54,290 nucleotides of DNA from CAZRHH01 sp964599885 (GTDB taxonomy: Bacteria > Chloroflexota > Dehalococcoidia > DSTF01 > JACRBR01): contig CAZRHH010000016.1 in the NCBI GenBank assembly GCA_964599885.1, positions 1 through 54,290 on the forward strand, written 5' to 3'. A program made the translations under genes and the position numbers. Below the pieces are notes generated by a model. The model was given only the letters and a program-made list of their open reading frames with translations, was not told the DNA's origin and did not search any database. Shown piece by piece: positions 40,414-49,900 of the stretch (position 1 is the stretch's first letter; each line of letters begins with the position of its first letter).

Positions 40414-40420
40414 CGCGCGA

Positions 40421-41536
40421 TCAGGTGCTGCTCCACATTCCCGCCGCTGCCATGTCGATCGACGCCAGCGCTTCGGCGAGCGCTTCGTTGATGGTGTTGT
40501 CGCCGTCGTCTTCAATCCGGCCGATGAGGCTCGCCAGATACTCGCGCACCGTCTCGAGCCGGTCAACGACGACGCCGACCGTAGCCGCTCCGAGATGATC
40601 GCTGCGGTCGAGCGATGATGCGTGCGTCATCACGGGCTTGCGCTTGCTGTTGACGACGAGCTGAAAGACGTCGGGCCGGGCGTAGTGCCCGGCTGTATCG
40701 CGTGAGTGCTTGTTGCGAATCGCTTCTTCGAGATCGATCTCTGCGTAGAGGATCTCCTCGGCGTCGTAGATGGGGCCGGCGAGGTAGTTCCCGTTGGGTC
40801 CAATGATCGCGCTGCCGCCGTTGGCCTGCACGGCGTCGGCGCTGATGTCCTTCGGCAGCTTGCCGTTGGGCACGATGCCACATGCCGAGAGGACGAAGCA
40901 CGCGCCTTCAAACGCATACTGCCGTGTGCCGAAGCCAATGTGGTCGTTTTGAAACGAGTACGCGGGCCACTGCGCGCAGTGGACCTGCTCGCCCTGCGCG
41001 TAGAGCGCGGCCTTCGCGAGCGTCATCTGATGCTCCCAGCAGATCAGCCCGCCGACGCGTCCGAGCGGCGTATCGATCAGGTCGAGATCGCTGCCGTCGC
41101 CGAAACCCCAGAGCGTGCGTTCGGTAAACGTGGGCATGAGCTTGCGGTGCTTCTTGATGATCTCGCCGGAGGGGGAGAAGTAGACCATCGTGTTGTAGAG
41201 CGTTCCCCGCGTGGTGACATCCCGCTCGTTGATCCCCATGACGACGTACGCGTTCGCATCCGCGGCGGCCTGCGCCAGTTTGACGGTGGAAGGCGACGGG
41301 ATCTCGACGGATTCGCGCCAGAGCCGCGTGAAGAGTTCGCCCGAGAACACGCCGGGCGTCGAATGCCAGAACGGGTACATCGGGATCCATGTTTCGGGGA
41401 AGACGATCAGCTTCGCGCCGGCGCGCCCGGCATCGGCGATCAGTTCGCAGGCTTTGTCTACGGTGGCGTCGCGATCGAGGAAGATGGGCGCGGCCTGGAC
41501 GACGGCCGCGGTGTATTTCGGTAGCGTGTCGCCCAT
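40421..41536 (-). CDS. nitrilase-family hydrolase
   Basis: A 371-aa carbon-nitrogen hydrolase. Triad Glu48 (VFPETW), Lys132 (HRKLMPTFTER) and Cys166 (ICWEHQ). The CWEH context is that of nitrilase/cyanide hydratase branch members (nitrile to acid plus ammonia) rather than amidases. The C-terminus is longer than the core, with a GRIEDDGDNTINEALAEAL tail. ATG at 41536 follows GGAGGG. Precedes the DNA glycosylase. Confidence 0.93.
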   Translation of the reverse strand: MGDTLPKYTAAVVQAAPIFLDRDATVDKACELIADAGRAGAKLIVFPETWIPMYPFWHSTPGVFSGELFTRLWRESVEIPSPSTVKLAQAAADANAYVVMGINERDVTTRGTLYNTMVYFSPSGEIIKKHRKLMPTFTERTLWGFGDGSDLDLIDTPLGRVGGLICWEHQMTLAKAALYAQGEQVHCAQWPAYSFQNDHIGFGTRQYAFEGACFVLSACGIVPNGKLPKDISADAVQANGGSAIIGPNGNYLAGPIYDAEEILYAEIDLEEAIRNKHSRDTAGHYARPDVFQLVVNSKRKPVMTHASSLDRSDHLGAATVGVVVDRLETVREYLASLIGRIEDDGDNTINEALAEALASIDMAAAGMWSST

Positions 41537-41735
41537 GCGTGCCCTCCGTGTACGGCGCGGTTGTTGGGAAACCGCCGTCGCGCCGCGGTTCGGAAGTCTA
41601 TCACGAAGGGCAGCGGGAGCCGCGGAGCGGATCGCGTAGATCGGTTAGCAATAACCCTGTTTGTGCGGGCAGCTGGCTACCGCCGTTACTCGCTGGTGGA
41701 GCGATAGGAACGGCGGCAGCCCACGGCGCCCTCGA

Positions 41736-42110
41736 TCATGGTGGGCACCAGTACGGTGGATAGTTGAGCGGCGAGCGGAATGTGATGCCGTAGGCGTCCT
41801 CCGGCGCGAAGTAGACGATCTCGACGAACGTGGTCGGGGCCGTGTGCCAGTCGAAGAAGATCGGCGTCAGGCTTTGAAGCGCCTTGACCATCGTCTGGCG
41901 TATCAGTTTCTGCTGCGTCTTGGGCCAGGCGTCGATATGAGCGAAACCGAACTGGTCTCTCACCACGCGCCGGTTCAGCGCGACGGTGGCCAGCGAATCG
42001 CGCATGTTCTGGAGATCGTTCAACCCGCCCGCCGCGACGAGCGTGCGCGGGTCGGAAAACAGCTTGTTCAGCGCTATCGTCACCGGGGTCTGCGAGTTCG
42101 GGTACGGCAT
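41736..42110 (-). CDS. hypothetical protein
   Basis: A 124-aa soluble protein. ATG at 42110 follows AAGGAA. It begins MPYPNSQTPVTIALNKLFSD and has a central ALNRRVVRDQFGFAHIDAWP and a C-terminal IFFDWHTAPTTFVEIVYF. No family recognised. It lies 48 nt after the hypothetical gene at 42159. A 199-nt gap upstream of the nitrilase (41537-41735) holds nothing I recognise. Confidence 0.65.
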   Translation of the reverse strand: MPYPNSQTPVTIALNKLFSDPRTLVAAGGLNDLQNMRDSLATVALNRRVVRDQFGFAHIDAWPKTQQKLIRQTMVKALQSLTPIFFDWHTAPTTFVEIVYFAPEDAYGITFRSPLNYPPYWCPP

Positions 42111-42158
42111 GGTCCGCTTCCTTTCTCAGTACGAGTGCATGACGCGGCGTCGGTTTTT

Positions 42159-42563
42159 CTAGCCGGACGGCGCGTCCCAGCTAACGAACATCACGCGCAT
42201 CGGGCCGAAGAGCTTCTCTTCGGTGACGGTATCGTCCTTGATCTCGAGGCCGATCCCATCGAGTTGGTAGCCGGACTTCAGCTCGACGAACTGCACGGAC
42301 GCCGCGTGTTCTTCGATCAGCGCGTGCTGGAGGCCGATGAGCAGCAACGCCGACTGCGGCTCCTGCAGTTGGCTGGCGAACCCGCTGACTTCTTCCATCG
42401 CCACTTGCTCCTCGTTCGCGAAGATGCCGGGGTCGAGGGCGCCGCTGAGGTCACCTGCCTCGAGCAGTTCTCGCGACTTATCGGGCAGCGTCAGGACGAC
42501 GATGGTCCTCGCCGTATGACAGTCGGGCGGCTCCGGCGCTCCCGGCGTTGGGTTGTCCTGCAT
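42159..42563 (-). CDS. hypothetical protein
   Basis: A 134-aa protein beginning MQDNPTPGAPEPPDCH; GGGGGA precedes the ATG. Mixed charged and hydrophobic segments (LLLIGLQHALIEEHAASVQFVEL, EEKLFGPMRVMFVSW). No family recognised. It follows the cyclase-AAA-LuxR regulator by 79 nt on the same strand and may be one of its targets or partners. Confidence 0.65.
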   Translation of the reverse strand: MQDNPTPGAPEPPDCHTARTIVVLTLPDKSRELLEAGDLSGALDPGIFANEEQVAMEEVSGFASQLQEPQSALLLIGLQHALIEEHAASVQFVELKSGYQLDGIGLEIKDDTVTEEKLFGPMRVMFVSWDAPSG

Positions 42564-42642
42564 GTTTCCCCCTTTCGAGCGGAGTCGTCGCCCGCTCAGC
42601 TATCGCGCCCATCCGGCGCATGTCGATGCATCGCTCGGCCGG

Positions 42643-45600
42643 CTACTCGGCGTCGCGGACGATCCCCTGTTGATACGCGTAGGCGACCGCGGCGACGCGG
42701 TTGCTGACGCCGATTCTGGCGTAGAGCGCGCGCACCTGACGCTGCACCTCGCCGTCGGTGAGCGCTCGGTCCCGTGCGATCGCGCTGTTCGTGCGGCCGG
42801 CGGCGATCAGCCGCAAGATCTGCGCCTCGGCGACGGTGAGGGTGGCCGCTGGCGCCGCGCCGACGGATTCGAGGCGCGTCTTGAGTGAAGCAACGCGGGT
42901 GTCGCGACAGCGGATGCCGAGCGCGGACATGCCACGCTCGGCGCTGGCGAGGCTGGCCCGTGCCGCGGTGGTGTTGCCGCGCACGGCGTGCAACTCGGCG
43001 ATCTCGAGCTGCGCGAACGCAAGCTCGGTCGCGGCACCGCACGAAAGCGCGGCGCTCAGCGCGGCATCGAGGACGGCGGCAGCGCGCAGTTCGTTGCCAA
43101 CGAGCGTGTAGGCGGCGCCGAGCAGGCGCGGGATGAGCACGACCCACCCGGTGCTGAAGACGACGCCGCGTGCGTGGAGGTACTCGAGCGTGTCGATCTG
43201 CGCGCGCGCACCCTCGACATCGCGATGCATCGCGGCGGCGTCCGCTGCGAGCATCGCGACAGCGAGCGAACCGATATCGGGGCGAGAGCGCGGCACGAAC
43301 GGTTCGTCCGCCGCACTCTGTCCTTCGCCACGGGCTGCAGCGTCGAGCGACGCGTAGAAGCGCGCGAAACCGTGCAGCCTGCCGTTCACCGGCGGCGCAA
43401 ACGTGTGGACCGCCGCCGATGCTTCGTCGTAGCGGCCGAGGTAATGGAGTACCTGGACCAACATCGGCGTCAACGTCCGGACGACGCGGAGATTCGGCGG
43501 CTCCCCGCCGTCGGCGATCGCCTCGCCCAGGAAGCGCTCAGTTTCCTGCAGGCGGCCGCGCGCGATGGCGCTGAACGCTTCACCGACACACGACAGGCCG
43601 AATTCGTACGGGTCGCGCTCGGGTCCCTGGTCGGCGAACGGTTCCGCCGAGTCGCGCATGCTGCGGAAGTACTCGCGTGCCCGTTCGCCGCGCTGTTCCG
43701 CTTCTTCAAGCGATCCGCTGCAGGCGAGAGCGATCGACCGCCGCGACTCGGCGCCCATTCGTTCGTGCGCCGGCGCCGTCGGTGAGCCCGAGACGAGCGA
43801 GAACTGTTCGACGGCACTCGCCATGTCCAGGGTTGCGAGCGCGTGGTAGCCGGATGCGATCCGCGCGCGGTTGCCGATGTATGCATCGTCGAGCCGTTCC
43901 GCAATGCCGAGCGCTTCTGCGGCGGCGTGCGCGGCTTCTTCGTATTGACGCAGGTCGACGAGGTTCTGCGACGTGAGTTGGAGGATCAGTCCGCGCAGCG
44001 CCTCGTCGTCCGGCGTCAGATCGCCTGCCTGGCGGAGGAACGTGAGCGCATCGGAAGTTTGCGCCGCATACGTGGCGAGCGACGATTTGGAGTACAGCAC
44101 CTGCGCCTGGCCGTGTACGTCACCGGCTTCACGATAGAGCGCGAGGGCGCGGTCGAGCGACGCACCGGAGCGCGCCCACTCGCCGAGGCGATACTGCGCC
44201 TGACCGCGCTGATGCTCGATGTCGGCGAGGTCTCCCTTCGGCAACTCAGGTACGCGGTCGACGAGTTTCAACGCCGTATCGAGGTGTACCGCTGCCTCTA
44301 TGTTGGCGTAGGCGCTGAGAGCGGCGCTTCCGGCTCGGCGCAGCGCTGCGATCGCCAGCGACGGATCGGCGAGGCGGCCCGCGGCATGGTAGTGATGCGC
44401 CAGTTCGGAGATGACGGCGGCGGAGTCACTGCCGGATGCTTCCAGCGCGGCAGCGGCGCGGACGTGCAGCCGTTGGCGCTGCGCCGATGCCAGCGCCGAG
44501 ACGATCGCCGAGCGGATCAGCGGATGCGCGAACCGAAACCGGCCGTCCGCGTTCTCGGCTTCGGGCACGATGATGTGCGCGCGCTCGGCTTCATCGAGGG
44601 AATCAAGAAGGGCGTCACCTTGTAGCGCGCCCACTTCGTGCAGCAGGTCGGCAGAGAAGCTTGCCCCCAGGATCGCCGCGCCGTTCAAGACGTCGCGCGT
44701 AGACGGACCCAGGCGCTCGAGCCGCCGGTCGATGACGAGGCGCAGGCCCTGTGGCAGCGATCTACGGTCGAGGCGGCGGGCGGGGCGCCACTCGCCCGAT
44801 TCGTCGAATAACTCACCTTCGTCGGCGAGGTGCCGATAGAGTTCGCCGACGAAAAATGCATTGCCCTGCGTCTCGTCGTGCAGCATCTGGACCACGCCGG
44901 GCGGCGGCGTCCGCCCGCTCGCAGCTTCGAGCAGCGCTGACACGGCCTCGATGGCGAACGGCTTGAGCGCGACATCAGCCGCGAGGTGCTTGACGCGCAG
45001 TTCGTTGAGCGTCTGCGCGACAGCCGGCGTCATCTCGATCGGGTCGTCGCGGTGCGTGCCGATCACGACGACCGGCAGTTCGTCGAGCCCCCGCGCGAGA
45101 AAGCGCAACAGCTGCAGAGAAGAAGCGTCGGCCCAATGAACGTCATCAAGCAGAAACAGGAGCGGTTGCGCCGCGGCGACACGAGCGAGAAACGCGCGCA
45201 CGCCGGCGAACAGTTCGGGCTTTCCGAACGCTGTACGCTCCGCCGTTCTCGTCCCTGTTGGCGAAAGTCCCGCAAGGCTCGGGGAGATCTCAACCACGGA
45301 CGTCGCCGGCGCGGCGAGCGCGGCGCTCAGCGCCTCCGCAGGCAACGCGCGCGCGAGCGCCTCGAAAATCTCGACGAACGGGGCGTAGGGCGCGCTGCCG
45401 GCGTCTTCGTAGCAGCGGCCGGCGAACGTCAAGAATCCGCGCTGTCGTGCGTGGGCAGCGCACTCCTCGGCGAGCCGCGTCTTGCCGACACCGGCGTCGC
45501 CGCTGCTCAGGAGCAGCGCGCCGTGGCCGCCAGTCGCGCGTTCGAGCGCCTGGTGTACCTTTGCGAGTTCTGCTTCGCGGCGGACGAACGGCAGGCCCTC

Positions 45601-46149
45601 GGTGGCGGGCGGAGGAGGCGCATCGCCGCCCCACACGACCTCGAACAGGCGCCAGCGCTCGTCGAACCCTTTGAGGCGAAAGCGGCCGCGATCGGCGAAG
45701 CGGAACTCTGTCCCGGCGCCGAGCACGGCGCGCACCGGTTCGGCGATCAGTATCTGGCCGCCCGCCGCCTTGTGCATAACACGGGCGGCGGCGTTCACGG
45801 CGACCCCGAAGAGGTCGTCACCCTCGGAGATCGCCTCGCCGGTGTTCAAGCCGATGCGGACGAGCAGCGGCGCGCCCGGATGCTCGCGCGCCTGCTGGGC
45901 CAACGCTTGCTGGATGCCGATGGCGCAGGCGACCCCTGCGCGCGCGGACGAGAAGGCGACCATGAAGCCATCGCCCATCGTCTTGATCTCGCGTCCGGCG
46001 TGCTCCTCAATCTGCGCGCGAATAAGCTCGCGCTGACGCTGAAGCAGGGCATGCGCCGACGCGTCGCCGTGCGCAGTCGCAAGCGCGGTCGAATCGACCA
46101 CATCCGTGAAGAGTATCGTGACGGTGCCGTGTGGTATCTCCCGGGGCAT
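42643..46149 (-). CDS. adenylate cyclase-AAA-TPR-LuxR transcriptional regulator
   Basis: A 1168-aa multidomain regulator. Residues 1-175 are a class III nucleotidyl cyclase: TILFTDVVDST (metal Asp16), EIKTMGDGFMVAF (Lys56, metal Asp60) and GVAVNAAARV (Asn119, Arg123), so key residues look intact. Residues 185-480 are a STAND-type AAA ATPase with Walker A GDAGVGKTRL (217-226) and Walker B LLFLLDDVHWAD. About 560-1040 are TPR-like helices. The C-terminus (about 1105-1165) is a LuxR HTH (LTVAEAQILRLIAAGRTNSAIARDRALTDGEVQRQVRALYARIGVSNR). ATG at 46149 follows GGAGGA. It could couple a signal, cAMP-type synthesis and transcription. Confidence 0.92.
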   Translation of the reverse strand: MPREIPHGTVTILFTDVVDSTALATAHGDASAHALLQRQRELIRAQIEEHAGREIKTMGDGFMVAFSSARAGVACAIGIQQALAQQAREHPGAPLLVRIGLNTGEAISEGDDLFGVAVNAAARVMHKAAGGQILIAEPVRAVLGAGTEFRFADRGRFRLKGFDERWRLFEVVWGGDAPPPPATEGLPFVRREAELAKVHQALERATGGHGALLLSSGDAGVGKTRLAEECAAHARQRGFLTFAGRCYEDAGSAPYAPFVEIFEALARALPAEALSAALAAPATSVVEISPSLAGLSPTGTRTAERTAFGKPELFAGVRAFLARVAAAQPLLFLLDDVHWADASSLQLLRFLARGLDELPVVVIGTHRDDPIEMTPAVAQTLNELRVKHLAADVALKPFAIEAVSALLEAASGRTPPPGVVQMLHDETQGNAFFVGELYRHLADEGELFDESGEWRPARRLDRRSLPQGLRLVIDRRLERLGPSTRDVLNGAAILGASFSADLLHEVGALQGDALLDSLDEAERAHIIVPEAENADGRFRFAHPLIRSAIVSALASAQRQRLHVRAAAALEASGSDSAAVISELAHHYHAAGRLADPSLAIAALRRAGSAALSAYANIEAAVHLDTALKLVDRVPELPKGDLADIEHQRGQAQYRLGEWARSGASLDRALALYREAGDVHGQAQVLYSKSSLATYAAQTSDALTFLRQAGDLTPDDEALRGLILQLTSQNLVDLRQYEEAAHAAAEALGIAERLDDAYIGNRARIASGYHALATLDMASAVEQFSLVSGSPTAPAHERMGAESRRSIALACSGSLEEAEQRGERAREYFRSMRDSAEPFADQGPERDPYEFGLSCVGEAFSAIARGRLQETERFLGEAIADGGEPPNLRVVRTLTPMLVQVLHYLGRYDEASAAVHTFAPPVNGRLHGFARFYASLDAAARGEGQSAADEPFVPRSRPDIGSLAVAMLAADAAAMHRDVEGARAQIDTLEYLHARGVVFSTGWVVLIPRLLGAAYTLVGNELRAAAVLDAALSAALSCGAATELAFAQLEIAELHAVRGNTTAARASLASAERGMSALGIRCRDTRVASLKTRLESVGAAPAATLTVAEAQILRLIAAGRTNSAIARDRALTDGEVQRQVRALYARIGVSNRVAAVAYAYQQGIVRDAE

Positions 46150-46175
46150 GGTTCCTCCGGAAAACGGGGACGCGA

Positions 46176-46200
46176 GTCAAAAATATACTCCTTTTTGATG
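46176..46200. promoter_or_regulatory. 25-bp imperfect palindrome, regulator copy
   Basis: TCAAAAA and TTTTTGA flank an 8-nt spacer. The spacer contains a minus-strand TATATT that could be the -10 of the regulator gene, whose ATG is 27 bp away. A 25-bp relative (18 of 25 identical) lies at 50853-50877. Confidence 0.45.
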
Positions 46201-46304
46201 TAGGTATGCGAATGTTGCTGGCGGTTGTCCGGAAACGCGAGCGGCAAGCGGCGGCGTAGCCCGCCGCGGCGCCAGGCGATCCGGCCGGAGCGTGGCGAAA
46301 GGTG

Positions 46305-46990
46305 CTATTGCGCGGGGCAGACCGTGTCGGTGGTGTTGGCCGCGACGAGGAAGAGGTCGACGACGTTGACCGCGCCGTCTTTCGTGATGTCGTGGTTAGG
46401 ACGCGCGGTGTGGTCCATGCTCTGGGCGACGAGGAAGAGGTCGACGATGTCCGTCTTCCGGCTGCCCGTCACATCGGTGATCTCCGTGTCGTCGGCGCAG
46501 CCGTCGCCGTCGGTATCCGTACCGTTCGGCGACGTGTTGTAGCCCTTGTACTCGAAGCCGTCGTTGATGCCATCGTCGTCACTGTCACCGTCGTTCGGGT
46601 TGGAGCCGATGGCGATTTCGAGCACATCGGGCAGGCGATCCTTATCTACGTCGCCGGGCGTCGGGTTCGCCGGCTTCGACGCCGCGCTCCCCGGGTTGGA
46701 GCCGAGCGCGCATTCGGCGGCATCGCCCGTGCGGTCGCCGTCCGTATCGAACAGCACCGCATCAAGCGCCCCGCTGCCGTTGCACCCCGCGGGCTCCGCG
46801 TCGTCGCCGATGCCGTCGTTGTCGTCGTCCGGATCGCAAGCATCCCCGAAGGCGTCGTCGTAGGCAATGGTGATGTCGATTGGTGCGACGCCGGGTGTGG
46901 TGATGGGCGCGCGGTCGGTGTTGAGTTGGGTGGGGTTGGCAACGGACGCGCAGTTGTCGATGTCGCCGGGGACGCCATCGCCATCGATGT
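46305..46990. repeat. direct repeat copy A: TSP3 plus dockerin-like module
   Basis: The 3' end of the large exoprotein gene is nearly identical to the 3' end of the subtilase-like gene (50958-51655). The last 50 or so codons differ by only a few bases. Confidence 0.85.
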
Positions 46991-49900
46991 CTGGCCACGG
47001 CGTTGCGGTGGCCGTCGGCGTGCTGGTGGATGTGGCAGTCGGACCGGGCCCTTCGCCGGGGATTTCGAGGTTCGCATTCTGCGTGGCCTGGTCGGGTGGG
47101 AACCCGCCCCAGATGATGCTGGGGTTCCCGCCGCTGATATGGGTGACCCTCAGCTCCACCGTCGTTGTCCCCGTTACAGATGGGTCGACGCCATCATTGA
47201 TGAACCGGAATAACGTGGAGTAGGAGGGGGGATGAGCGCCAGCAGTGAAGCTCGTGGTGGCGACCACTTCGCCGCCGATCAAGATGTCGGCCCGAACGGT
47301 CGTAGACAGCACCGGATCGAGGCTCCCGACATAGATCCGAACCGTATACCTGGTGCCAGCAATATCACCCACCAGCGCCAGGGGCGCCGACCACGACCAG
47401 GAGCCGCCACTGCCCAGGTTAATGACGTGGCCGGGCTGGCTCGCCGGCATGCAGAGAGAGCCTCCGCCGCATAGGTAGAACCGCTTCGCCGCCGGGTTGG
47501 GCGTGTTCGTCGGCGTCGGCGTCGCAGTGCTTGTGGGCGTCGGCGTCCGTGTGGGCGTCGAGGTGTTCGTGGGCGTGGGCGTACGCGTGGGCGTGTTGGT
47601 CGGCGTGCCGGTGTTCGTCGGGGTTGGCGACGCCGTCGGCGATGGCGTATGCGTGGCGGTCGCCGTGGCGGTTGGGGAGGGCGTCGCAGTCGCGGCGGCC
47701 GGGAATGTGAACTCCGCCGTCAGCGCGAACCCCCCGGTCGCTGCGGCGATCGCGTGTGTGTAGACGCAGTTGTCGAAGCTAAACGTGTCCGCCGACACGA
47801 CGCCGTTGAGAGACACGCTGACGGTGACGTCGATCTCGTAGTCAATCGCCGGGTTGCAGGCGGGTATCGCCTCGCCTGGCGCGAGCGGCCCCGGGTAGTG
47901 CGGCGGCATCTCCACGTGGAGGAGATCCCCCACGCCGGTCTCGAGCCTCTTCGTCAGCGTCGATGGGCCTTCGGGGTACGCGAGATTGATGGTGGCGACG
48001 GCACCCTGGAGCGGCGCGCCGTTGGTGTCCGTCACGTTCATGCGCAGGTGTGCGGCGGGGACCTCCGGTTTGTGACGCCGCGGCGTCAGCGCCGTCGCGC
48101 CGCCGGGTCCGTCAGCATCCACGTGGTCGCTGCGCCCGATGAGCTTTCCGACCCAGTAGTCGCCGTGCGCGCTGTCGATCTCCGAGACCGATGCGTCACC
48201 GGCGATCGCGTTCGGGTTGATCTCGAAGAAGCCGTGCATCAGGAACAGGTGATCGATCTCCGACACGTCGTCCACACCGTCCCCATCCAGGTCGTAGACG
48301 ATGAGTTTGTGCTGCGCCGGCACGAGCGCGCTCGCGTACAGCACGTCGCGCAGGCTCGCCACCGTGGCGTCCGTCTCCGGCAGCGCGTCGAGCAAGGACC
48401 AGACGGCGCGCGGTTCGAGGTCGATGAGGTCCCAATAGAGCGACGGCACGTGCTCCGAGCCATCGCGCTTGACCACCGTCGCATCCATGAAGTCGCTGTG
48501 GGAATCCACGAGATCCCAGAGGAGCGCCGCGATGGCGAACTCTTCGTCCGTCCATGCCTTCCACCCTCCCGACTCGAGGTCTCCGAACCCGTCGTAGTTG
48601 GAATCCGGCGTGCCGTCTATGAACTGTGAGGCAAGAGCGCCGAGAAACTCGCCGGTAGCCTCGTTCATCGCGCCTACGGTGGCCGGATTCACCCAGCCCG
48701 CGTGTCCGGGGTAGGTGTAGTTCTCGTCAGTGACAAACGTGCGAAACAGGTGATGCCCGAACTCATGCCACTCGATGTTCTCGGGACCCTGCTCGCCTGC
48801 TTCATCGCGCTCGCCGAAGTGCGAGTCGAAAGGATCGAACTTGATGACGGGCGGGTCCGAGTTGCGGTAGAACGCGCCGCAACATAATGCCTCGTCGGAG
48901 TACGTGTGGATGGTGACGGTGTCGGGACGCCCCGGTGGCGTGACGCCAAGCACGCGCTTTGCGAAGTCCACGAACTGCCGCGTGCGGTGGTAGATGTTCG
49001 CCATGTCGTCGAGCCGGTAGCGCTCATCCCCGGTGACACCACCCACCGTCTCGTCGGTGGCCACGTGAGCCTCACTGAAGATGATGTCCTCCGTCAGGTG
49101 CGCGCCTCCGCCGGGCGGGACCGTGACCGCCTTCCGCACGCCCACCGGCGATAGGCCGCCGTCGCCAAACACAACTTCGAAGGTTGGCCCACCCGCTTCG
49201 GCGTCGTCCAGTCGCGCCGTGACGTCATAGTCGCCGGGCTCCATGCACCCGAACGTATACGCACCATCGCTCTTCGAGACTGCAACGCCTACGGTCTCGA
49301 TCAAGTCTACGGTCAGCCGCCGGAGCTCCAGGTCCACACCCTTCAGCCGGTTGTGGTGGTTGTCGATGGCCATATCGCCGTCGTAGACCACCCCATCGAT
49401 GCGGTTCGAGCATTCGATGCGGCGCGAGAGGATGCGCACCGGATCCTCGCGCTCCGTCCAGGCGACGATCGTTCCCTGACCGTCGGTCGCGAGTCCCGGG
49501 AAGAAAAACGACGAGATGTCGGGGCTCTGGGATATGTTCAACGGTTCGATCGGGTCAGAAAAGGTCGCCCCGCCGTCGACCGAGTGCATGACGAAAATCT
49601 CGTTCGGCACCGACCCGTCAGGTGAAAAACTGGGATCTTGCGACCAGGCGACCCAGATGAAACCGGCGTCGTCCACCGAGACCCGGGGAAACTGACCGAA
49701 GAAGTCATTCGGCGTGCGGGAGAGATTCCGCAATGTTGCCGCGGGACCATGGTCCGTTTGCGCGTACATGATCGTCGAACTCAACTCCTGCTGCACCGTG
49801 TAGACCGCAGATAGCACGCCGGCGTCATCAACCGCGATCTCGTAGTTGCCGTTCAGGAACTGATAGGTCGCGAGCGTCACGGGCGACGAAAACCCAAGGG

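Noticed and set aside
47497..47763. Val-Gly-rich repeat frame that looks like a repetitive protein or CRISPR-like array
   Set aside because: It is the reverse strand of the Thr-Pro/Ser-Pro linker of the large exoprotein. Repeat units are 2-6 codons with no spacers, so no CRISPR array.
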